Shown piece after piece: positions 13,396 through 20,154 of a stretch of DNA of 33,460 bases. The notes below the pieces were generated by a model, which saw nothing but the letters and a program-made list of their open reading frames with translations, was not told the origin of the DNA and did no database searches. Numbering within the stretch: the stretch's first letter is position 1; each line of letters opens with the position of its first letter. The translations under genes and the position numbers were made by a program. Location: IMG/VR virus record IMGVR_UViG_3300011116_000205, positions 1 through 33,460 of that record. One strand, written 5' to 3'. The DNA is from a virus.

Positions 13396-13426
13396 TTGAC
13401 ATATATTATGGAAGGTTTAATATATT
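13396..13426 (+). promoter_or_regulatory. Rightward promoter with perfect TTGACA
   Basis: TTGACA at 13396-13401 is followed by an AT-rich stretch with two possible -10 boxes: TAATAT at 13418 (spacing 16) or TATATT at 13421 (spacing 19). It is flanked by the inverted words CGATAAA (13385-13391) and TTTATCG (13428-13434). A small dyad, GGTC-GCTGT-GACC, follows at 13436-13448. It should drive the small-gene operon from 13475, possibly under repressor control. Confidence 0.7.
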
Positions 13427-13474
13427 ATTTATCGAGGTCGCTGTGACCGAGAGATGACAAATCTGGAGATAAAA

Positions 13475-13651
13475 ATGCAAAACTTTGAAACCTACGAAAT
13501 ACCAAACACATTTACTACCGACCTTTCACTAGATACCCAGATAGAGTTAGGTATATGTGACTGGATCGCCGAAACATTTGATGGTCGCGTAGGATTTGGA
13601 CATACCAAGACAGAGGCAGTTACTAACCTTTTATCGAGCATACAAGCATGA
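13475..13651 (+). CDS. Small hypothetical protein, first gene of the small-gene operon
   Basis: A 58-residue protein (MQNFETYEIPNTFTTDLSLD, TQIELGICDWIAETFDGRVG, then GFGHTKTEAVTNLLSSIQA). The ATG at 13475 is preferred because TGGAGAT lies 6 nt upstream; the in-frame ATG at 13454 has only GAG abutting it. The C-terminal pattern G-x-G-x-T-x-x-E-A-x-x-N-L resembles the HicB-like or partial HicB fold of small phage proteins. There is no toxin partner beside it, so that is only a resemblance. It ends in an ATGA overlap. Being first after the strong promoter suggests early, abundant expression. Confidence 0.65.
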   Translation: MQNFETYEIPNTFTTDLSLDTQIELGICDWIAETFDGRVGFGHTKTEAVTNLLSSIQA

Positions 13652-13776
13652 GTAAATACGACGAGTTCTTCCCACGCCAAAATCGGAGACCTTTTGAGCC
13701 GACACCGTGGTTGATAATTTTAATTGTGGTGATGGCGATTGCCTTCACCTCGTACCTCTCACAATCATCTTGCTAG
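13648..13776 (+). CDS. 42-residue single-pass membrane protein
   Basis: MSKYDEFFPRQNRRPFEPTP is a basic soluble head. WLIILIVVMAIAFTSYL is one membrane helix, and SQSSC closes the protein. The ATG overlaps the preceding TGA (ATGA), and its TAG is part of TAGGAG, the ribosome site of the next gene, so the junctions support translation. Orientation by the positive-inside rule would place the N-terminus in the cytoplasm. Function is unknown; early phage membrane peptides often modify the host envelope, but that is only context. Confidence 0.58.
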   Translation: MSKYDEFFPRQNRRPFEPTPWLIILIVVMAIAFTSYLSQSSC

Positions 13777-13785
13777 GAGCATAAA

Positions 13786-14094
13786 ATGGACTTTATCGAA
13801 ATTACAGCGTTTCAGGTTGGAGCTGCCCGGTTGGTCATCAGCTTTTCCAGAGCAGATAACGAAACTAAACGCAGCCTGCTGGACTCCTACACTGCAATCG
13901 TCAGGGAGTATGAGGACGCTAGAGAGAGCGATAAAAGCGACGAGAGAGACTTGTCGGAGCTGGATGAAGATCAGCTAGACGAAATGTGGGAAAAGGAAAA
14001 TGCTTTAGAGCAAGAGCAGAATCAGGGCTTGGACGAGGTGCTTGACGATCCTAGACACGGACAGGCAGAACCGCTAAACAGAGGTGATTTCTAA
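13786..14094 (+). CDS. Acidic hypothetical protein
   Basis: A 102-residue protein. The first 40 residues are mixed hydrophobic and helical (FIEITAFQVGAARLVISFSR). The middle is very acidic and charged (EYEDARESDKSDERDLSELD, EDQLDEMWEKENALEQEQNQ), probably extended coiled coil. TAGGAG stands 7 nt before the ATG. Its TAA overlaps the next ATG by one base. Highly acidic early phage proteins sometimes mimic DNA or bind host enzymes; no specific motif supports that here, so the function remains unknown. Confidence 0.65.
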   Translation: MDFIEITAFQVGAARLVISFSRADNETKRSLLDSYTAIVREYEDARESDKSDERDLSELDEDQLDEMWEKENALEQEQNQGLDEVLDDPRHGQAEPLNRGDF

Positions 14095-14303
14095 TGAATG
14101 AGGATGAGGTAAAGCAAATGATGCGTGATGCAATTGACCAAAATCCTGATGGTACGGTCTGGCACGTTAACACTAAACATCTAGTGGTGTTTGCACAGAT
14201 GATTGCTGATAAGACCAGACAGGAATTATTAAGCGGCCCAGAAGAGTTTGATAGCTGGTGTAAAGAATCTGATGATGGCGCTGATGAGGAGAAGAACACA
14301 TGA
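14094..14303 (+). CDS. Small acidic hypothetical protein
   Basis: A 69-residue protein (MNEDEVKQMMRDAIDQNPDG, TVWHVNTKHLVVFAQMIADK, then acidic tail ending DEEKNT). It starts at ATG overlapping the previous stop (TAATG) and ends in GAGGAGAAGAACACATGA, where the same bases encode its C-terminus, supply a ribosome site and start the next gene. HLVVFAQMIADKTRQEL resembles the central segment of small phage proteins with unknown function. No enzymatic motif is visible. Confidence 0.65.
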   Translation: MNEDEVKQMMRDAIDQNPDGTVWHVNTKHLVVFAQMIADKTRQELLSGPEEFDSWCKESDDGADEEKNT

Positions 14304-14467
14304 GTACGCGAGAAGAACTGGTGCAGGCGGTTGAGGATGCTATGGATGCTTATGACGCTGCTTTTGATGCTTCCGAGGCTGCCAAAATTGCGTTGGATGC
14401 TTACGATGATGAGGAGAAGGCAGCCCTAGAAGCTTTGAAGGTTTACGACAAGGAGAAGAACACATGA
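14300..14467 (+). CDS. Ala/Asp-rich helical protein, paralogue-like to the next gene
   Basis: A 55-residue ORF starting in the ATGA overlap at 14300. It is composed almost wholly of Ala, Asp, Glu and Lys (EELVQAVEDAMDAYDAAF, DASEAAKIALDAYDDEEKAA), predicting one long amphipathic helix. The segment AVEDAMDAYD matches AVEDAWRDYD in the next gene, and both end in an E-K-N-T-like tail followed by the same CACATGA junction. This suggests a local duplication. Function is unknown. Confidence 0.62.
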   Translation: MSTREELVQAVEDAMDAYDAAFDASEAAKIALDAYDDEEKAALEALKVYDKEKNT

Positions 14468-14706
14468 ACTACAAAGACATTAAAGATTTCAATGAACGCT
14501 GCGAAACGCACCCGGACCATCAAGATGGGATAGTTAGTAACCTGATGCTGGTGCAGAGATTGCATGAGGAAATAGAGGAGTTGAGGGCTTACATTGAGTG
14601 TGTAATGCCAGATCGAGCAGAATTAGAGAAGGCAGTTGAGGACGCTTGGCGCGATTACGATATCGCTGATGCTAAATTGATGAATTACTACAAGGAGAAC
14701 ACATGA
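14464..14706 (+). CDS. Small helical hypothetical protein
   Basis: An 80-residue protein starting in the ATGA overlap. The N-terminal part (MNYKDIKDFNERCETHPDHQ, DGIVSNLMLVQRLHEEIEEL) leads into an acidic helix (AELEKAVEDAWRDYDIAD) shared with the previous gene, ending YYKENT. The last codons are again the AAGGAGAACACATGA junction to the next gene. It reads as an extended helical protein that may dimerise through the LHEEIEEL coil. No known family is recognised. Confidence 0.65.
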   Translation: MNYKDIKDFNERCETHPDHQDGIVSNLMLVQRLHEEIEELRAYIECVMPDRAELEKAVEDAWRDYDIADAKLMNYYKENT

Positions 14707-14933
14707 ACTCTAACTACGATACATCCCCCAGAACGCTCAGAGAGGGCGCAGAACGCAATAAGTCGCACGATGGCTACCTACCCTACCTAAACGCGCAAAG
14801 AGGGCTTGTAGGGGGCTACAGGTCATCTACGTGGCACGATGACGATAGGGCTTTCCTTTTGTGGGTCAAGGTTGCGGTAGTTATCGCCATCGTTGGACTG
14901 GTGGCTCTAATTGTGGCGGTTATAAATGGCTAA
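14703..14933 (+). CDS. Small C-terminally anchored membrane protein
   Basis: A 76-residue protein coupled by ATGA to the previous gene. Residues 1-48 are polar and basic (SPRTLREGAERNKSHDGYLP, GGYRSSTWHDDDRAF). Residues about 52-73 (FLLWVKVAVVIAIVGLVALI) form one membrane helix near the C-terminus. It overlaps the following winged-helix-like gene by 8 nt. This is the second tail-anchored small protein in the operon. Function is unknown. Confidence 0.65.
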   Translation: MNSNYDTSPRTLREGAERNKSHDGYLPYLNAQRGLVGGYRSSTWHDDDRAFLLWVKVAVVIAIVGLVALIVAVING

Positions 14934-15144
14934 GGCGGTCTCTAGTATTCGACTATTAATCTCAGCCACTCAAGGGCTGATCACCCTGTCTCAAATCAAA
15001 AAAAGACTTGACTTAACCTCTGCTGAGATTAGCATGGCAGTCTCATACCTCTATCGGCAGGGGTCTGTAGATCGAATCAAGATAGATAACGAGGGTGCTG
15101 GGCCTCGACAAGTCTGGGCCTATCAGTACAAGAGCAGATCATGA
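14926..15144 (+). CDS. Small winged-helix-like protein
   Basis: A 72-residue protein whose pattern LLISATQGLITLSQIKKRLD, LTSAEISMAVSYLYRQGSVD and a closing GPRQVWAYQYKSRS strand fits a compact winged helix: helix, helix-turn-helix, then wing. The start ATG overlaps the previous gene. It could be a late-gene activator or another regulator, since it lies a few hundred bases before the packaging operon; that is position-based inference. It ends with ATGA overlap to the next gene. Confidence 0.65.
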   Translation: MAKAVSSIRLLISATQGLITLSQIKKRLDLTSAEISMAVSYLYRQGSVDRIKIDNEGAGPRQVWAYQYKSRS

Positions 15145-15338
15145 TAAGAATGGTTCGAACACATAACGGCTACGCAATGCACGAGATTGTGTGCGATGCC
15201 ACAGGAGCGCCAGTAAGCAGCTTCCCGGCAATCATTCAAGGGATGACAAGGCTTGACGCTCTAAAGTATATGGAAGATGTCATAGAAGCAGCTAAGTTAC
15301 CGGCGATACGACTCAATGAAATATACAAGTCTCATTAA
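15141..15338 (+). CDS. Small hypothetical protein
   Basis: A 65-residue protein (MIRMVRTHNGYAMHEIVCDA, TGAPVSSFPAIIQGMTRLDA, LKYMEDVIEAAKLPAIRLNE). The final part is helical with an L-x-Y-M-E-x-V-I-E-A-A pattern. The first part may be a small beta unit. The start is in the ATGA overlap at 15141. It is partly overlapped at its 3' end by a small zinc-ribbon ORF. No family recognised and no clear function from context. Confidence 0.62.
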   Translation: MIRMVRTHNGYAMHEIVCDATGAPVSSFPAIIQGMTRLDALKYMEDVIEAAKLPAIRLNEIYKSH

Positions 15339-15441
15339 TCATCCTGTAAAATCAGGAGATTGCGATCTTTGTGGTCGCTATAGCAGTAAGCTGATTAACG
15401 GAGCTTGTTCTCCATGTCGATTAAAATTTAAGCAGAAGTGA
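15316..15441 (+). CDS. 41-residue zinc-ribbon-like protein
   Basis: MKYTSLINHPVKSGDCDLCG, then RYSSKLINGACSPCRLKFKQ and stop. Two C-x2-C pairs (16-19 and 31-34) would bind one zinc ion. It overlaps the preceding gene by 23 nt and fills an otherwise empty gap before the terminase small-subunit gene. No strong ribosome site is seen before the ATG, so the start is uncertain and coupling from the upstream gene would be needed. Phages often encode such small zinc proteins; the function is unknown. Confidence 0.5.
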   Translation: MKYTSLINHPVKSGDCDLCGRYSSKLINGACSPCRLKFKQK

Positions 15442-15449
15442 GATAAATC

Positions 15450-15740
15450 ATGGCATTAAAAAAACACAAAATATCTGGCGCAGGGCCGGGCAGACCCAAA
15501 GGGGTAGCAAATAAGTCTACAGCCAACGCTCGAGAGGCTATCGCTCGGTTCGTGGACGGTAATGCTCATCGAGTGCAGATATGGCTGGACGCTATCGCTG
15601 AGACAGAGGGGCCACTCAAGGCGTTTCAGTGCTATACCGACATGATCGAGTACCATGTACCAAAATTGAGCCGGACAGAACTAACAGGCAAGAATGATGG
15701 GCCAGTAGATATTAGGATCACATGGAAAGCACCGAAATAG
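15450..15740 (+). CDS. terS: Terminase small subunit
   Basis: A 96-residue protein with a basic start (GRPKGVANKSTANAREAIAR) and a helical body (DGNAHRVQIWLDAIAETEGP, LKAFQCYTDMIEYHVPKLSR), ending TELTGKNDGPVDIRI. This GRPKG-NK-T-x-x-x-R-E pattern with a C-terminal V-P-K-L-x-R-x-E is typical of small terminase subunits of podoviruses and siphoviruses. These subunits bind the packaging site and stimulate the large subunit. It lies immediately before, and overlaps by 19 nt, the large terminase gene. Confidence 0.83.
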   Translation: MALKKHKISGAGPGRPKGVANKSTANAREAIARFVDGNAHRVQIWLDAIAETEGPLKAFQCYTDMIEYHVPKLSRTELTGKNDGPVDIRITWKAPK

Positions 15741-17059
15741 AGATGGACTACCAGCCTCGGCTGGCTTTCATGCCGTTCCACAATCGCACCCAGCGATGGG
15801 CCTGTCTAGTAGCTCATCGACGTGCAGGGAAAACAGTCGCAGCAGCCAACGATTTGATACGAGCAGCGGCAGAATGCCAGAGTCCTTGGCCTCACTTTGC
15901 CTACGTAACGCCCTATCGATCACAGGGTAAATCTGTAGCTTGGCAATACTTAAAGCACTACGCTCGTCCTATTATGAAATCAGCTAACGAGGCTGAATTA
16001 TTTATTACTTTGCTGAATGGAGCAAAGATAAGCATATTTGGCGCTGATAATGCAGATGCAATGCGCGGATTGGGGTTCGATGGCTGTTTCCTAGATGAGT
16101 ACGGTGATTTTCGTTCAAGCGTCTGGGGATCGGTCATACGGCCCGCACTGTCCGACCGTCAAGGCTGGTGTGTATTTGCTGGCACGCCAAAGGGTAAAAA
16201 CCAGTTCTGGGATATCTACAACACGGCTCAGAGAATACCTAGTGAGTGGTTTTGCATGGCACTCAAGGCATCTGACAGTAAGTTATTGCCCGAGGGTGAG
16301 CTGAATGCAGCCAAAGCTCAACTATCAGAAGATCAATATCTACAGGAGATGGAGTGCAGCTTCGAGGCAAGCATTTTAGGAGCTTACTACGGTACAGAGA
16401 TGCGTGAGGCTACAGAGCAAGGTCGCGTCACGCGGGTGCATTACGACAATAACGTGCCTGTTCACACTGCTTGGGACTTGGGATATCGGGATGATACGGC
16501 TGTCTGGTTCTATCAGGTAATCAGAGATGAAGTGCATATCGTAGACTTTTATGCAATTTCTGGTGCAAATATTGACGAAATAGCTGAAAATATCCTAGCA
16601 AGGCCGTATAATTTTGGTAAGCACCACCTACCGCACGATGCTAGAGCCAAGACATTGGCTGCTGCTGGTAAGTCAGTAATCGAGCAACTGGCGGTGCATT
16701 TCGGCATAAATAGTTTGGCTATCGTGCCTGATCTAAGCGTACAGGACGGTATACAGGCTGTTCGTAAAGTCTTGCCGCAGTGCTGGTTTGACACAGAGCG
16801 ATGCAGCGAAGGTATAGAGGCTTTACGGCAGTACCAAAGAGAGTACGATGAGGACAAGAAGGCGTTTCGGCAGACACCACGACACGATTGGTGTAGTCAT
16901 CCGGCAGATGCCTTTAGAATGTTAGCAGTAGCTTGGCGGGCAGAGCCGCGCGTCAGACAGGCTGATGCAGCAAAGCCGCTAATGGTAGGAGAGCAAAACA
17001 CAGCAACACTTAATGATGTGTGGGCGCAAGCAAATCAACCAAAGAGAGGCAGAATATGA
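15722..17059 (+). CDS. terL: Terminase large subunit
   Basis: A 445-residue DNA packaging motor. The ATPase domain has a Walker A-like AHRRAGKT at 31-38 and a Walker B GCFLDEYGDF near 121-130, with a coupling segment FAGTPKGKNQFWDIY after it. The nuclease domain shows AWDLGYRDDTAVWF near 249 (metal-binding Asp) and HDWCSHPADAFRM near 388, which includes the last conserved Asp of the RNase H-like fold. The start at 15722 has AGGA 5 nt upstream; Met8 (15743) is an alternative. It works with the small subunit and the portal encoded next to it. Confidence 0.95.
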   Translation: MESTEIEMDYQPRLAFMPFHNRTQRWACLVAHRRAGKTVAAANDLIRAAAECQSPWPHFAYVTPYRSQGKSVAWQYLKHYARPIMKSANEAELFITLLNGAKISIFGADNADAMRGLGFDGCFLDEYGDFRSSVWGSVIRPALSDRQGWCVFAGTPKGKNQFWDIYNTAQRIPSEWFCMALKASDSKLLPEGELNAAKAQLSEDQYLQEMECSFEASILGAYYGTEMREATEQGRVTRVHYDNNVPVHTAWDLGYRDDTAVWFYQVIRDEVHIVDFYAISGANIDEIAENILARPYNFGKHHLPHDARAKTLAAAGKSVIEQLAVHFGINSLAIVPDLSVQDGIQAVRKVLPQCWFDTERCSEGIEALRQYQREYDEDKKAFRQTPRHDWCSHPADAFRMLAVAWRAEPRVRQADAAKPLMVGEQNTATLNDVWAQANQPKRGRI

Positions 17060-17361
17060 GCATAAATTCACCATACGAGTACCAGTACGAAACAGTAGCA
17101 GTCAGCCAAACAGCACAGGTGTTGGGCGGCACAGGAGCTATTGGTGACTACGTTCACAGACTAATCATCAACACCATAACAGTGGCAACTGCTGGAGTCA
17201 CACTAATAGATGGATCAACATCTATCGTTATCCAGACTGCTGCAAGTGCAGTAATCGGAGTGCAATCTATAGAAGTAAATGTTGGATCAGTAACAGGTGC
17301 ATGGAAGATCACTACAGGCGCAGGTGCTACGGTAATTGGCGTAGGTATATTCTCAGCATAA
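17056..17361 (+). CDS. Head-associated or decoration-like protein
   Basis: A 101-residue protein starting in an ATGA overlap with the terminase gene (an in-frame ATG at 17020 lies inside it). The sequence YQYETVAVSQTAQVLGGTGA, GDYVHRLIINTITVATAGVT and the end GAWKITTGAGATVIGVGIFS is almost all short beta strands. The pattern is familiar from phage proteins encoded beside terminase and portal genes that are annotated as structural or head-decoration proteins. No catalytic motif. It ends in TAATG overlap with the next gene. Confidence 0.65.
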   Translation: MSINSPYEYQYETVAVSQTAQVLGGTGAIGDYVHRLIINTITVATAGVTLIDGSTSIVIQTAASAVIGVQSIEVNVGSVTGAWKITTGAGATVIGVGIFSA

Positions 17362-17711
17362 TGCCTAGTCCTAAAGAACTAGCCGCTGGGCTAACTCAAT
17401 ACGGCAATAGGTATGGAACAAACACGCCTAAGAGTTCGGGTTATTTCGGTGAGATACCATTGCAGAATGGATCAGTTGCAACTGAATACAGCGTTGGTCA
17501 GGATATTGACGGTAAGAATGTAGAGATGCCATCGATTGTGCCTACACTAACTAAAGAGGAGCTTGGTCATGTAATGAGATCGGCTGAAACTGGATCGCCT
17601 CTACCTAACTCGGTCTATGAAAAGTCTCTTGCTCATGCTAAAGATAGAATCTCTAAAGGCCAGTCTCCATTCTGGCAAATACCAGAATCGTACACTCCAA
17701 TGCCTAAATAG
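17361..17711 (+). CDS. Phage structural-region domain protein of unknown function
   Basis: A 116-residue protein beginning at the ATG that shares its A with the previous TAA; the longer reading from 17301 is within that gene. It contains GYFGEIPLQNGSVATEYSVG, GKNVEMPSIVPTLTKEELGH and SVYEKSLAHAKDRISKGQSP-FW. This is a recurrent phage domain (S-T-E-x-S-x-G, P-S-x-V-P-T-L, A-x-x-H-A-x-x-R) near portal genes, sometimes fused to virion proteins. Function unknown. Its first codons share a 17-nt string with the 3' part of the capsid intron. Confidence 0.68.
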   Translation: MPSPKELAAGLTQYGNRYGTNTPKSSGYFGEIPLQNGSVATEYSVGQDIDGKNVEMPSIVPTLTKEELGHVMRSAETGSPLPNSVYEKSLAHAKDRISKGQSPFWQIPESYTPMPK

Positions 17712-17719
17712 GACAGAAA

Positions 17720-19819
17720 ATGACCGAAACTCCAATCGAGAAGTATCTGAACGTAATCGGCGCGTACGACAACGAGTACAAGAAGTGGGAGGCTCGTGCT
17801 GCAAAGATCGTTAAACGCTACAGGGATGACAACCGCAGCCAGAACTCCAACGAGACTGCAAAGTTTAATATTCTCTGGTCAAACGTACAGACCTTGATAC
17901 CAGCGGTCTATTCCAAATTACCTATGGCTGACGTATCGCGCCGCTTTGGAGACAATGACCAAGTAGGTCGTGTTGCCTCACAGATACTACAGAGAGCAAT
18001 TGACTACGAGATTGAGCATTACCCAGACTTCAGAGCGACTATGAAGAACGCGGTACAGGATCGCTTTCTTGGTGGTCGCGGTGTTGCATGGGTGAGATAT
18101 GAGCCGCACCTAATAGAGCGTGATATGCCAGAGGACGGGCTACAGGTCACTGAGGACACGGACGAAGAGGACGCAGCTAACGAGACAGGCCCAGAGACTA
18201 ACCAGACGTATGAAGAGATCGAGTATGAGTGCGCTCCTACAGACTATGTGCATTGGAAAGATTTTGGTCACTCAGTAGCCCGTACATGGGAAGAGGTTAC
18301 GATAGTATGGCGCTGGGCTTACATGACACGAGAGGCACTTGTAGAGCGTTTTGGCGATAAGTCTGCAAAGAAGATACCTCTGGACAGCGGCCCACAGACA
18401 CTAACCTCCTACGGTCAATCTAGCAAAGAGCATACACGCGCTAAGATATGCGAGTTATGGGATAAAGAGACAGGAAAGGTCTACTGGTTTAGCAAGAACA
18501 GCAACTACATCATAGACGAGCGTGATGACCCTATCGAGGTAGAAGGCTTCTTCCCTTGTGGTAAGCCTTTGTACGCTACGTTAACCTCTGATTCTCTCGT
18601 GCCTGTACCTGACTTTGTGCTATATCAAGATCAGGCTACTGAACTGGACATTTTAAGCGACAGAATTGACGGTCTGGTTAAGGCCCTAAGAGTACGAGGA
18701 GTATATGACGCAAGCCAGCCAACGCTACAACGTCTACTGACAGAGGGAGACAATAATACTCTGATACCTGTGGATAAGTGGATGGCATTCAGTGAAAAGG
18801 GTGGCCTAAAAGGTAGTATCGACATCCTACCGCTAGATGTAATAGCTGCTACGCTCATTAACTGCTACCGGGCAAGAGAGGACATAAAGAGTCAAATCTA
18901 CGAGATAACGGGCATATCTGACATCATTCGCGGTCAGACCAGTGCAAGCGAGACTGCAACTGCACAACAGATCAAGGGCCAGTATGCCGGGCTAAGATTA
19001 AGGGCAATGCAAGAAGAGGTGGCATTGTTTGCGTCTAGCCTGATTAAGCTAAAAGCACAGATCATGTGTACCAAGTTCCAGCCACAGACACTATTGCAGT
19101 ACGCTTCTGCACAACAAATGTCTGAGGCAGACCAGCAATTGATACCACAGGCTATTGAGCTTCTTAAAGACTCTCCGCTATCCAACTTTAGAATAGATGT
19201 AGAGGCTGACAGTCTGGTGCAGTTGGATGAAGATCAGAACAAGCGCAACCGTGTAGAGTTCTTAACAGCGTTTGGCGGCTTCTTAGGTCAAGCCTTACCT
19301 GTAGGCCGCGAGTCACCTGAGATGATACCAATGCTGGTAGAGGTGATGAAGTTCGGTATCGGCGCGTTTAAGCAAGCAGAACCTATCGAGGGTACTCTTG
19401 ATACAGCATTAGAACAGATGAAGGCAGCATCACAGCAGCCACAACAGCCGCAGCCTGACCCTGAGCAGATGAAGATGCAAGCGCAGCAGCAGTCTGACCA
19501 GATGAGAATGCAAGCAGATGCCCAAGCCGCACAGATGAAGGCACAGATCGACGTACAGGCTCAACAAGCACGAGTACAGGCAGATATGCAGATCGAGCAA
19601 ATGAAGCTACAAGCAGACGCACAGCTAGAACAGATGCGCCAGCAGATGAAGATGCAAGAGCTACAAGCAGCAGATCAGTTTAATCGATACAAAGCAGAAC
19701 TAGACTCATCTACTCGCATCATGGTCGCAGAGATAGGCGCAAAGGCACAAGTAGATAAGGTGCGTGAGGCAGAAGAGGCCGCAAATACTGAAGTATCTAT
19801 CGTTCTGGGGCAAGCATGA
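17720..19819 (+). CDS. Portal protein, P22-like
   Basis: A 699-residue protein, the dodecameric ring through which DNA enters and leaves the capsid. Typical portal segments are NETAKFNILWSNVQTLIPAV, AVQDRFLGGRGVAWVRYEPH, the crown or clip region SDRIDGLVKALRVRGVYDAS and EITGISDIIRGQTSASETAT with AQQIKGQYAGLRLRAMQEEV. From about residue 555 the chain becomes a long Gln/Met/Ala-rich helical tail (QMKMQAQQQSDQMRMQADAQ and similar), comparable in kind to the coiled barrel of the P22 portal. The ATG has GGACAG upstream. It lies between terminase and scaffold genes, as expected. Confidence 0.88.
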   Translation: MTETPIEKYLNVIGAYDNEYKKWEARAAKIVKRYRDDNRSQNSNETAKFNILWSNVQTLIPAVYSKLPMADVSRRFGDNDQVGRVASQILQRAIDYEIEHYPDFRATMKNAVQDRFLGGRGVAWVRYEPHLIERDMPEDGLQVTEDTDEEDAANETGPETNQTYEEIEYECAPTDYVHWKDFGHSVARTWEEVTIVWRWAYMTREALVERFGDKSAKKIPLDSGPQTLTSYGQSSKEHTRAKICELWDKETGKVYWFSKNSNYIIDERDDPIEVEGFFPCGKPLYATLTSDSLVPVPDFVLYQDQATELDILSDRIDGLVKALRVRGVYDASQPTLQRLLTEGDNNTLIPVDKWMAFSEKGGLKGSIDILPLDVIAATLINCYRAREDIKSQIYEITGISDIIRGQTSASETATAQQIKGQYAGLRLRAMQEEVALFASSLIKLKAQIMCTKFQPQTLLQYASAQQMSEADQQLIPQAIELLKDSPLSNFRIDVEADSLVQLDEDQNKRNRVEFLTAFGGFLGQALPVGRESPEMIPMLVEVMKFGIGAFKQAEPIEGTLDTALEQMKAASQQPQQPQPDPEQMKMQAQQQSDQMRMQADAQAAQMKAQIDVQAQQARVQADMQIEQMKLQADAQLEQMRQQMKMQELQAADQFNRYKAELDSSTRIMVAEIGAKAQVDKVREAEEAANTEVSIVLGQA

Positions 19820-20154
19820 GAAAGTCTTGGATATATATAGACGGAGAAGCTGTAGAGGTAGGTTCGGTGCAGTATGATGCTAAGGTCTACATCATGCCTG
19901 ACATAGCTCCTTACAAGTCTATGGCTGATGGCACAATGATTACTGGCAGGGCTATGCACCGTGAGCATTTAAGGAAGCATAACTGCTTTGAGGTCGGTAA
20001 CGAGACTATGACAAGTCGCGCACCTGTCGTAAAAGATACACGCAGAGAAGTATTAAGCGCACAATTAGCAAATATGTCGCACAGCCAAGCTAACAAGCTC
20101 ATGGATCGGATGCGAGATAACCAACGATTTACTAACCCCCACAGGGAGAAATAA
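19816..20154 (+). CDS. Conserved podophage-type protein of unknown function
   Basis: A 112-residue protein in an ATGA overlap with the portal gene. Its pattern (RKSWIYIDGEAVEV, VYIMPDIAPYKSMADGTMIT, MHREHLRKHNCFEVGNE) is one I recognise as a recurrent protein between portal and scaffold genes. I-M-P-D-I-x-P-Y and H-R-E-H-L-x-x-H are the constant parts. The C-terminal helix is basic (VLSAQLANMSHSQANKLMDR). The role is not known; assembly or minor head component is inferred from placement. Confidence 0.7.
   Translation: MRKSWIYIDGEAVEVGSVQYDAKVYIMPDIAPYKSMADGTMITGRAMHREHLRKHNCFEVGNETMTSRAPVVKDTRREVLSAQLANMSHSQANKLMDRMRDNQRFTNPHREK

Noticed and set aside
13254-13457. A 67-codon ORF across the GTACC array
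   Set aside because: Its codons are produced by the repeated words and hairpins, it ends within the leader of the 13475 gene, overlaps a promoter, and it lacks a ribosome site.
13475-13776. HicAB-type toxin-antitoxin pair
   Set aside because: The first protein only faintly resembles a HicB-like fold, and its neighbour is a membrane peptide and not a HicA-like toxin.
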